Below are positions 1 to 6,744 of a stretch of DNA of 20,429 nt, one piece after another; the stretch's first letter is position 1; the number at the start of each line of letters is the position of its first letter. A program made the translations under genes and the position numbers. The stretch comes from Paracoccaceae bacterium (GTDB lineage Bacteria; Pseudomonadota; Alphaproteobacteria; Rhodobacterales; Rhodobacteraceae). The notes under the pieces were generated by a model. It saw only the letters and a list, made by a program, of their open reading frames with translations. It made no database searches and had not been told where the DNA came from. Where the stretch lies: assembly GCA_011525185.1 (NCBI GenBank), contig WTIQ01000084.1, positions 1 through 20,429 of the forward strand, given 5' to 3'.

Positions 1-1
1 A

Positions 2-961
2 TGTAATGCGAAGATTCGAGACCGATGCCCTTTTTTTGTTGAGATGCAAAATTCTGGGGTGGAAACCCTGTATTGTATGGTTGATTTACATGCGCTCACC
101 ACATGGCAAGATCCCAAAGATCTAAAATCCAACACCCGCGAATTGGCGGCCTTTTTTATCGCGGCAGGGCTTGATCCCAAAACTTCGATTTTATTCAATC
201 AATCGGCTGTCTCCGCTCATGCAGAGCTTGGTTGGCTCTTTAGTTGCGTTGCGCGTATGGGCTGGATGAAGCGTATGACCCAGTTCAAGGATAAAGCGGG
301 AAAAAACGCGGAAAATGCCTCGCTCGGTCTTTTTGGCTATCCGGCGCTAATGGCTGCGGATATTTTGATCTACCACGCCACCCATGTGCCGGTTGGGGAA
401 GATCAAAAACAGCACCTAGAACTCACGCGGGATATTGCGGCTAAGTTTAACCATGATTTTGGCACAGAGTTTTTCCCAATGATTGAGCCTTTGATTGGAG
501 GACCAGCCGCGCGCGTCATGAGCCTGCGCGATGGGAGTAAGAAGATGTCAAAATCCGACCCCTCCGACCTGAGCCGGATCAATATGCGTGATAATGCAGA
601 CGCCATTGCACAGAAATTTCGCAAAGCCAAAACAGATCCAGACGCCCTTCCATCGGAAGAGGCAGGGCTCGAAGGGCGCGCGGAGGCCAAGAACCTCGTG
701 GGCATTTATGCGGCCCTGGGAGATGAAACCGTAGAGCAAGTGCTCGCAGATGTGGGCGGCAAAATGTTTTCTGAATTCAAGCCTATGCTGATTGAGAGAG
801 CTGTCTCTGTTTTATCTCCAATATCAGAGGATATGCGCAGGTTAATGGACGATGTGAGCGAAGTTGACCGTGTGTTAAATGACGGTGCGGCAAAAGCACG
901 TGCAATTGCGCAACCGATCCTCGAACAAACCTATGACATTATGGGGCTGCTGCGTCCCTAA
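2..961 (+). CDS. trpS: Tryptophan--tRNA ligase (TrpRS), 5'-incomplete
   Basis: Class Ic aminoacyl-tRNA synthetase that charges tRNA-Trp in the cytoplasm. From the ATG at 44, 305 residues are readable against a family length of about 330-345. Residues 7-23 (VETLYCMVDLHALT) match the conserved Rossmann-fold segment, GEDQKQHLELTRDIA lies near residue 118, and the catalytic KMSKS loop is intact at residues 167-171. The N-terminal HIGH-type motif (usually HLGN) should lie about 14 codons before that ATG. The frame is open back to base 2, but its codons read CNAKIRDRCPF and match the family only from FVEMQ (about base 35). So the protein is cut by the window edge, and the first ~34 bases are divergent or artefactual. 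The gene converges with the minus-strand gene that ends at 1047. Identity is certain; the 5' end is not. Confidence 0.93.
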   Translation, partial: CNAKIRDRCPFFVEMQNSGVETLYCMVDLHALTTWQDPKDLKSNTRELAAFFIAAGLDPKTSILFNQSAVSAHAELGWLFSCVARMGWMKRMTQFKDKAGKNAENASLGLFGYPALMAADILIYHATHVPVGEDQKQHLELTRDIAAKFNHDFGTEFFPMIEPLIGGPAARVMSLRDGSKKMSKSDPSDLSRINMRDNADAIAQKFRKAKTDPDALPSEEAGLEGRAEAKNLVGIYAALGDETVEQVLADVGGKMFSEFKPMLIERAVSVLSPISEDMRRLMDDVSEVDRVLNDGAAKARAIAQPILEQTYDIMGLLRP

Positions 962-999
962 GGCATGGCCCTTTTACGCACTCGGGACAAAACGTAGAC

Positions 1000-1037
1000 G
1001 AAAAGAAAAGGGTTTGGGCGTGCGCTTTCATGCCCAA
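1000..1037 (-). terminator. Rho-independent terminator for the PBP-OmpA gene
   Basis: A stem of 9 pairs (1014-1022 with 1029-1037, one G-U pair) encloses a 6-nt loop. Read on the minus strand it is followed by a T-rich run (CCCTTTTCTTTT, about 1002-1013). It lies just beyond the stop codon of the minus-strand gene at 1047. On the plus strand no T tract follows, so it is mainly a minus-strand terminator, though the stem could also slow transcription leaving trpS. Confidence 0.7.
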
Positions 1038-1046
1038 CCTCGCATA

Positions 1047-2570
1047 TTATGCGCCGTCATCGATCCAGACTTCTACGCGGCGGTTTCTAAAGGGCCCCGC
1101 TGGGGAGGCTTCGCAGGCAACGGGAGAGACCTCACCTAGACCTATCGTATCAAATTGCGTTTCGTATGGGCCAACTTCTGCCCTTATCTTTTCCATGATG
1201 TGGAGCGCACGTTTTTGAGATGTAGACACGTTTCTGTCAAAAGACCCCGCAGCATAAGAAAACCCAACAAAATAAAGCGTCTTTCCTTTATAGCGGCCCG
1301 CTCTTAGTTCATCCACAAAATGGTTGAAATCTCCAAGGGACTGAGGGTGCATAATTTCCCTGCCCGCTGCAAAACGGAAGGAGCGCGAAAGTCTTTTTAA
1401 GCGCGCAAGCCTCACAGCCATCTCGCGCAGATGAGACAATCTTATTTCTGGGTTTTTTGTCGAAACAGCAAAGCTAAGCCTTTCACCCTGCGTTTGGAGT
1501 GAGACTGGCGACTGATCATGGGTTACAAAGCCAAGTCTTTTACTGACCAAATCCCCCTGTCGAGACATTAAAAAACTCAAAATGGCCTGTCCGATACTCG
1601 ATAAACGACCCGAATAAAACAGGGCATGAATACCATATGACAGAGGATAATCCCCAGTCAAAATACTAAAATCATTATGCACAAGATCACGAGAACAACG
1701 TGTTTCAAGTATGATCGGATTGCCCTCACGGACCTGCGATACTGGCAACAATGACATCATCGCATTTTGCGTTTTGGAAGTCTTGAGAGCAGCCTCGGCC
1801 GAGCCTGAGCGCTCAATCTCATCGGAGAGATCAAAAGAGCGGTCAAACAGACCCTCTAAAACATCTTGAACAACTGCGTTTGGATAAAGACTTGAGAGAG
1901 CATGCCCTTTTCCATCGGTTTTAGCAGATAGTAAATTCGGGATGTCATTAAGATGAACTTTCACTTTCTGTTGGTCTGAAGTCGACACAAATACCAAAGC
2001 ATCTTTTGCAAGTGTTTTAAGCGTCACCGATGATGAAACCGCCCCAAATTCCCGTCTGCTGAGCATTTCAAGATCGGGCGCGTTTGGATGTTTTGCCACA
2101 AATGCAATATCCAATTCCTCAGAATATACTCCTTGCAGCGCTGCATCATAGTCTAAGACTTTAACCGTCACGATGACTTGGGCTTTTGATGCAAGGGACG
2201 TGAGCAAAAAGTCAACTTCACTCCCGTTCAAAAATTGATGAACCGTGAACCCCTGTTGCCGAGCAAAGGCTGTGATTTGAGGTCCCAAATACGCGTCTAT
2301 CACATATTGCGTGGCTCCAAGTGTAATATGCGTCTGCCTATCAGAGGGACAGGCCCGACCAAGACAATCAACCGTATCGCGGTTGACGGTTAGGACACCA
2401 TATTTTGTATCAATCTCAATTGTCTTGTCACGAACGCGCGTAATCGGACCGTTCAAAATAAGCTTACCAGACTTTGACACAAGGATAACGGCATCAGACC
2501 ATGCAAAACATGGTGTCATTAAAAAACTGACACAAAAAACAAGGCTAAGGCAGAGCCAAGTTTGTTTCAT
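1047..2570 (-). CDS. Secreted substrate-binding-like/OmpA-domain fusion protein
   Basis: A predicted periplasmic protein of 507 residues. The start is the ATG at 2570, preceded by GGGAAG and followed at once by a signal peptide (hydrophobic residues 5-22, likely cleavage after CFA, residue 23). The longer open frame upstream is not used. A short beta-rich module (about 28-75) with two cysteines comes first, then a type 2 periplasmic-binding-like region (about 80-330). The C-terminal OmpA-like domain (about 395-507) has VGFSYAAG and closes with NRRVEVW, the pattern used to bind peptidoglycan. Rhodobacteraceae proteins of this layout are commonly annotated as phosphate ABC substrate-binding/OmpA family, but no permease genes are nearby and the ligand is unknown. 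A cell-wall-tethered sensor or scaffold is equally possible. It is divergent from the SGNH hydrolase. Confidence 0.85.
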   Translation of the reverse strand: MKQTWLCLSLVFCVSFLMTPCFAWSDAVILVSKSGKLILNGPITRVRDKTIEIDTKYGVLTVNRDTVDCLGRACPSDRQTHITLGATQYVIDAYLGPQITAFARQQGFTVHQFLNGSEVDFLLTSLASKAQVIVTVKVLDYDAALQGVYSEELDIAFVAKHPNAPDLEMLSRREFGAVSSSVTLKTLAKDALVFVSTSDQQKVKVHLNDIPNLLSAKTDGKGHALSSLYPNAVVQDVLEGLFDRSFDLSDEIERSGSAEAALKTSKTQNAMMSLLPVSQVREGNPIILETRCSRDLVHNDFSILTGDYPLSYGIHALFYSGRLSSIGQAILSFLMSRQGDLVSKRLGFVTHDQSPVSLQTQGERLSFAVSTKNPEIRLSHLREMAVRLARLKRLSRSFRFAAGREIMHPQSLGDFNHFVDELRAGRYKGKTLYFVGFSYAAGSFDRNVSTSQKRALHIMEKIRAEVGPYETQFDTIGLGEVSPVACEASPAGPFRNRRVEVWIDDGA

Positions 2571-2757
2571 ACCGCTTCCCAGATCATCCGCTACGATCAG
2601 AGTTGCGAGAGATACAGGCAAATTTGCAACACTTCTTACATTACTGCGTCCAAGTATAACTGGAACGTGGCAAAAAAAACACAGACCGCGCGGTACCTCT
2701 TGATCCCAAGCCAACAGCAAATATCTTTGTTCTGTGAAACACTTGGAAAGATCAGCT

Positions 2758-3411
2758 ATGCGCTCAATGTCGTGGATGAGAGCCTTTCTCTTTATCTGGC
2801 TCACCTGTGCGAGCATGATGTGGTCGTCATTTGCTGTCGCACAAACACGCATCCTGATGGTTGGTGACAGCCTCACGCAGGGATATGGACTGCCGCAGGG
2901 GGAGGGTTTCGTCCCACAATTGGAATTATGGCTTGCCGACAAAGGCCATGATGTGAGCCTAATTAATGCTGGTGTGTCTGGAGATACAACAGCTGGTGGT
3001 GCAGAACGGATTGACTGGCTTTTGACTCCAGACATAACCCATGTGGTGGTTGCTCTGGGCGGCAATGATGTCTTGCGCGGGATAGATCCCCAAGCCTCAC
3101 TAGAAAACCTCCGCAAACTCCTCTCTTCAATCCAAACCCGAGAGTTGGGCATAATGCTGGTGGGGATATCTGCGCCGAAAAACTATGGGCAAGCGTATCA
3201 AGACGATTTTGACGCAATATACCCGATGCTCGCCAACGAGTTTGATACAATTTTGGTCAGCAATATTATGAAGCCGATTATGGCCCGAACACAGCTCGGA
3301 GAAAGTGTTTTTGAGTATATACAATCAGACGGTTTGCACCCGAACCCAAAGGGCGTGGCATTGATTGTGGAGCACATTGGTCCAAGTATATTGGAGCTCA
3401 TTAAGGGTTAA
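2758..3411 (+). CDS. tesA: SGNH/GDSL hydrolase, TesA-type arylesterase/thioesterase
   Basis: A periplasmic serine esterase of the TesA/arylesterase group, acting on acyl-thioesters, lysophospholipids or aryl esters. The ATG at 2758 has GGAAAG 7 nt upstream; a GTG at 2734 and ATGs at 2767 and 2776 are possible alternatives. The signal peptide spans about residues 7-28, ending FAVA. All four SGNH blocks are visible: GDSLTQGYGL (nucleophile Ser38), the block II Gly in AGVSGDTT (Gly72), GGND (Asn103) and DGLHPNPKG (Asp191, His194). The length of 217 residues fits the family. The preceding divergent gene encodes a PBP-OmpA protein; many relatives instead sit next to a lolD-like ABC transporter. 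Family is certain, natural substrate is not. Confidence 0.9.
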   Translation: MRSMSWMRAFLFIWLTCASMMWSSFAVAQTRILMVGDSLTQGYGLPQGEGFVPQLELWLADKGHDVSLINAGVSGDTTAGGAERIDWLLTPDITHVVVALGGNDVLRGIDPQASLENLRKLLSSIQTRELGIMLVGISAPKNYGQAYQDDFDAIYPMLANEFDTILVSNIMKPIMARTQLGESVFEYIQSDGLHPNPKGVALIVEHIGPSILELIKG

Positions 3412-3436
3412 ACTTGCGCTTATTCGGACAATTGAG

Positions 3437-3448
3437 CGCTTATAAGCG
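3437..3448. repeat. 12-bp perfect palindrome upstream of infA
   Basis: CGCTTATAAGCG lies 25 bp after the tesA stop and about 105 bp before infA. Further matching flanks (ATTG on the left, CAAT on the right) could extend the stem with a small asymmetric bulge. No T tract follows, so it is a poor intrinsic terminator. It could be a protein-binding site in the infA leader or a weak hairpin at the end of tesA mRNA. Confidence 0.4.
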
Positions 3449-3553
3449 GCAATTTCGTCCTGATCCGAAGTCAAGGCTTGAAACCAAAGGCGTTTCGCGC
3501 CATTTAGAGGCGCAGTCTTGCAAACTACAGTTGAAACAACGATAGGAGTGAAC

Positions 3554-3772
3554 ATGGCCAAGGAAGATACGCTCGAATTTCCAGGTGTCGTAAAGGAACT
3601 TCTGCCAAACGCGACATTCAGGGTCGAGCTAGAAAACGGCCATGAGATCATCGCACATACGGCAGGAAAAATGCGCAAAAACCGCATTCGCGTTTTGGCG
3701 GGTGACAGGGTACAGGTTGAAATGACGCCCTATGACCTGACGAAAGGGCGCATAAACTACCGATTTAAGTAA
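3554..3772 (+). CDS. infA: Translation initiation factor IF-1
   Basis: IF-1 is a single OB-fold protein that binds the ribosomal A site during initiation. The ATG at 3554 has AGGAG 5 nt upstream (3544-3548) and gives exactly 72 residues, the standard length. It begins MAKEDTLEFPGVVKELLPN and contains the conserved ENGHEIIAHTAGKMRKNRIRVLAGDRV. An open frame extends 12 codons further upstream but has no support. The stop is 5 nt before the maf start, so infA heads a block with maf and the RNase E/G gene. The 142-bp leader has no promoter that I would call with confidence. Confidence 0.98.
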   Translation: MAKEDTLEFPGVVKELLPNATFRVELENGHEIIAHTAGKMRKNRIRVLAGDRVQVEMTPYDLTKGRINYRFK

Positions 3773-3777
3773 ATCGC

Positions 3778-4356
3778 TTGCGACTTATCCTCGGTTCAGC
3801 AAGTCCAAGGCGGCGCGAACTATTGGCGCAAATAGGATTTGTGCCCGATGACATCAGACCATCCGATATTGATGAAACACCTTTAAAGGGTGAGCTGCCT
3901 CGACCCTATTGTCAAAGAATGGCGCTTGAAAAAGCTCAAGCAACGCCCTGTGAGGCTCACGAAGTGGTGCTCTGCGGTGACACGACTGTCAGTGTTGGGC
4001 GACGTATTTTGGGCAAGCCTGAAAGCGAAGCAGAGGCGCGCGATTTTCTCACCCTTTTGTCAGGCCGTCGCCATCGTGTCATCACCGCATTGGCAGCCAA
4101 ATCCACCGAGAGGCTGCTGACGCGCGACGTCGTGAGCAATGTGAAATTCAAAGTTCTCTCAAAAGAAGAAATTGACGCCTATATCGCCTGCGGTGACTGG
4201 CGAGGAAAAGCGGGGGGATATGGGATACAAGGCCCTGCCTCTGCCTTTATTCCATGGTTTAGCGGATCATATAGCGCGATTGTGGGCCTGCCTCTTGCGG
4301 AGACATATAACGTCTTAACGGCCCTTGGGTGTCGTGCAAATTGGAGCACAACGTGA
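3778..4356 (+). CDS. maf: Maf-family nucleoside triphosphate pyrophosphatase
   Basis: Maf/YceF house-cleaning pyrophosphatases hydrolyse non-canonical or excess NTPs (dTTP/UTP or m7GTP subtypes) to NMP and PPi. The 192 residues show the N-terminal GSASPRRRELL (residues 6-16) and the catalytic Asp in CGDTT (Asp68); GKAGGYGIQG follows in the C-terminal half. The start must be TTG at 3778: an in-frame TAA at 3766-3768 leaves no other initiator before the GSASP motif. There is no clear Shine-Dalgarno sequence, so translation is probably coupled to infA, whose stop is 5 nt upstream. The stop overlaps the RNase E/G start (GTGA). The Maf subtype cannot be fixed by eye. Confidence 0.95.
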   Translation: MRLILGSASPRRRELLAQIGFVPDDIRPSDIDETPLKGELPRPYCQRMALEKAQATPCEAHEVVLCGDTTVSVGRRILGKPESEAEARDFLTLLSGRRHRVITALAAKSTERLLTRDVVSNVKFKVLSKEEIDAYIACGDWRGKAGGYGIQGPASAFIPWFSGSYSAIVGLPLAETYNVLTALGCRANWSTT

Positions 4357-5369
4357 AGGGATCACAAATCTTTTTAGATCACATAAAGGGACGAGACATC
4401 GCCGCCTTGACTGTGGATGGTCGCTTAGAGGATCTTTTTGTTGAAAGCGATGGTATGCGCATTGGGGCCATCTATCGCGCTGTCGCGCAGCGGCCCATGA
4501 AAGGACAGGGAGGAATTTTTCTCACTCTTCCAGATGGGACAGGATACCTCCGACAGGCAAAGGGTATTGCACCAGGCCAAAATCTGTTTGTTCAAGTCAC
4601 AGGCGTTCCCGAATCAGGGAAGGCCATCCCCGTGACCACAAAACTCTTATTCAAGAGCCGCTATGTCATTGTCACCCCTGATGCACCTGGTGTGAATTTA
4701 TCCCGCAGCATACGCGACGACGACGAACGCGATCGGATATTGGAATACATTGTTGATGCGGTTTCCCCGCTGGACTATGGCCTCATTCTACGCTCCGCAT
4801 GCGCAAAAGCCAGTGAGGCGGATGTCATTGAGGATGCCAAAGCCATGATTGCGACTGTAAGTGCCCTGCTCGCCGATCAAGATCAGACCCCCTGTCTCTT
4901 GTTAGACGGCGCAAGCCCGCATGAGCTTGCATGGCAAGAGTGGTCCCAAGAGGCCGTGGTAGATCGTTCTGAAAATTGCCTCGAGTTCAGCGGCGTTTTA
5001 GATCAAATAGAGGCCCTTGATCGTGATGATATTCACGTGGGACAAACTGGTTACACGATTGAACAGACACGCGCCCTCATTGCAGTTGATGTCAATTCAT
5101 CTGGGGACACCTCACTTGCTGCGGGGCTCAAAGCGAACCTCGCCATGGCCCGTGATCTTCCCCGTCAATTGCGATTGCGCGGGCTTGGAGGGCAAATTGC
5201 AATCGATCCTGCACCTATGGCCAAAAAAGACCGAAAAATATTTGACTCAACGCTGAAAGCCGCGTTTCGTCAAGATACAGTGCAGACGCATATTCACGGG
5301 TGGACTGCCATGGGGTTGGTTGAGCTACAACGAGCACGCACGCGCGTCCCTTTTGTCTCACTGACGTGA
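4353..5369 (+). CDS. rng: Ribonuclease E/G family protein (short form)
   Basis: An endoribonuclease of the RNase E/G catalytic family, for rRNA and mRNA processing in the cytoplasm. The GTG at 4353 starts MKGSQIFLDH, overlaps the maf stop by 4 nt and has GGAG 7 nt upstream; a GTG at 4329 is a less likely start. Residues about 36-110 form the S1-like region. The Mg-binding aspartates sit in AVDVNSSGDTS (Asp246) and IAIDPAPM (Asp285). At 338 residues it is much shorter than E. coli RNase G (about 490) or RNase E and lacks the C-terminal zinc-link and scaffold regions, as in the short alphaproteobacterial paralogue usually found next to maf. Whether it is a full nuclease is not shown by sequence. 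Confidence 0.88.
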   Translation: MKGSQIFLDHIKGRDIAALTVDGRLEDLFVESDGMRIGAIYRAVAQRPMKGQGGIFLTLPDGTGYLRQAKGIAPGQNLFVQVTGVPESGKAIPVTTKLLFKSRYVIVTPDAPGVNLSRSIRDDDERDRILEYIVDAVSPLDYGLILRSACAKASEADVIEDAKAMIATVSALLADQDQTPCLLLDGASPHELAWQEWSQEAVVDRSENCLEFSGVLDQIEALDRDDIHVGQTGYTIEQTRALIAVDVNSSGDTSLAAGLKANLAMARDLPRQLRLRGLGGQIAIDPAPMAKKDRKIFDSTLKAAFRQDTVQTHIHGWTAMGLVELQRARTRVPFVSLT

Positions 5370-5389
5370 GCACATAGTCGAAAGGTCTT

Positions 5390-6742
5390 ATGGCACGCAT
5401 GAATGAAAATCTGACATTCTCGCAAAAAGCAGGCTGGGGCCTTGCCGATATGGGCATCGTCGTTTTCGTGATTGTCAAACAGCTGTTGGTGCTCTCCTTC
5501 TTGACCAATTATCTCGGGATCGCGGTCGGCTTAGCAGGGGCATTGACCACAGCGATCCTCCTCTTTGATATGCTTATCGACCCCGTGATTGGATATTTAT
5601 CTGATAAAACCAATAGCCGATATGGAAGACGCGCCCCTTGGATGGCCCTCGGCGCGCTGGTCCTTGCAGGCGGCATGGTTGGCCTTTTTGCTGTGCCGCA
5701 GGACCTGACCCAATACGGTATTTTGACTTGGGTGGGCGGCTTCTTTGCACTGACGACTATTGGCTTTACAATGGTCTCTATCCCTTACGGCGCAAGTGCT
5801 GGTGAGATCACGAAACAGCCAAAAGAACGATCAGCCATGATGGCCTATCGCATGGGCTTTGCAAGTCTGGGCATCCTGATTGGTGGGGCTTTGATCCCAC
5901 AACTGGCGGGTGGAACACGAGAGGGACATTTCTTTGCAGCCCTCTGCGTTGCGCCTGTGATTGTCTTGGCAATTTGGCTGTCTTTATGGACGACACGCAA
6001 AGCGCCCAAGGAAATACAGCCCAGCAGCAAATCCTTTTCAGCGATGGTTTCTTTGGTCTTTGCAAACCGCCCTTTTGTTATTCTTGTGCTCCTCTACGGC
6101 GTTATGACACTGGCAATCGCAATAATAACTGCGGGTCTTCCTTTTGCCGCTCTCTATTTGATCCAAGACAATGGGTTCACCGCGCTTTCAGGGGCCGCCA
6201 ATGGGCTTGGCATACTGTCGCTGATGTTTGCCGCATTTGTATTGGGCTCAATCCTAAGTCAGGCGATTTGGGTCTGGGTCTCCCATTTGCTTGGAAAGAT
6301 GAATGCGCTCACGCTCGGGCTTGTCCTTTATATCGTGCTTTTGACCATAATATTTAACAGCCTGCCCTCGACAAATGTGACGTTTATTGCACTTCTCTTT
6401 GTCTGTGCTGGTATGACGAATGGCGCCTATCAGCAGATCCCTTGGGCGATTTATCCCGACCTGATGGATGTGACAAACAGCGAAAGCGGAGAAGCCATTG
6501 AGGGGGCGTTTAGCGCAATTTGGCTTGTGGGACAAAAGGTGGCCAATGCCCTCGCCCCAAGCATTCTTGCGGGCGTATTAGCCCTCTATGGCTGGCAAGA
6601 AACCACTGGAGAGCTCATTGAGCAACAACCTGAGGCGCTTGCGGCTTTGCAAATCGGCATCACGCTTCTGCCTGCGGTGATTCTTTGTGTCGCAATCCTT
6701 GGAATCCTCGCCCTCTACCGCCCTGCCCTTCGAAAAACCTGA
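5390..6742 (+). CDS. GPH-family (MelB-like) sugar:cation symporter
   Basis: An inner-membrane major facilitator of the glycoside-pentoside-hexuronide:cation symporter family, 450 residues with about 12 hydrophobic segments. The diagnostic motif near residues 60-85, DMLIDPVIGYLSDKTNSRYG followed by RRAPW, includes the acidic residues that bind Na+/H+ in MelB. The N-terminal LTFSQKAGWGLADMG is also typical. The ATG at 5390 has AAAGG 4 nt upstream; a second ATG follows at 5399. It begins 20 bp after the RNase E/G stop, so it may be cotranscribed with infA-maf-rng, an unexpected partner for housekeeping genes. Its substrate, likely a sugar or glycoside, cannot be read from the sequence. The stop is 2 nt from the stop of the opposing permease gene. 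Confidence 0.88.
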   Translation: MARMNENLTFSQKAGWGLADMGIVVFVIVKQLLVLSFLTNYLGIAVGLAGALTTAILLFDMLIDPVIGYLSDKTNSRYGRRAPWMALGALVLAGGMVGLFAVPQDLTQYGILTWVGGFFALTTIGFTMVSIPYGASAGEITKQPKERSAMMAYRMGFASLGILIGGALIPQLAGGTREGHFFAALCVAPVIVLAIWLSLWTTRKAPKEIQPSSKSFSAMVSLVFANRPFVILVLLYGVMTLAIAIITAGLPFAALYLIQDNGFTALSGAANGLGILSLMFAAFVLGSILSQAIWVWVSHLLGKMNALTLGLVLYIVLLTIIFNSLPSTNVTFIALLFVCAGMTNGAYQQIPWAIYPDLMDVTNSESGEAIEGAFSAIWLVGQKVANALAPSILAGVLALYGWQETTGELIEQQPEALAALQIGITLLPAVILCVAILGILALYRPALRKT

Positions 6743-6744
6743 AA

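Noticed and set aside
403..705. Minus-strand frames inside trpS and many similar internal frames on both strands of other genes
   Set aside because: They mirror well-supported genes, show no recognisable domains and lack ribosome sites.
2624..2660. TTGCAA and TATAAC as a promoter for the SGNH hydrolase gene
   Set aside because: The spacing of 25 bp is too long, and no better -35 box accompanies the -10-like sequence.
2571..3152. Upstream extension of the minus-strand PBP-OmpA frame to a 701-residue protein
   Set aside because: The extension is antisense to the SGNH hydrolase, has no family character, and a signal peptide with a good ribosome site begins at 2570.
4329..4352. Earlier GTG start for the RNase E/G gene
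   Set aside because: The family normally begins at the MKG.. segment, the GTG at 4353 overlaps the maf stop in the usual coupled way and has GGAG at the right distance.
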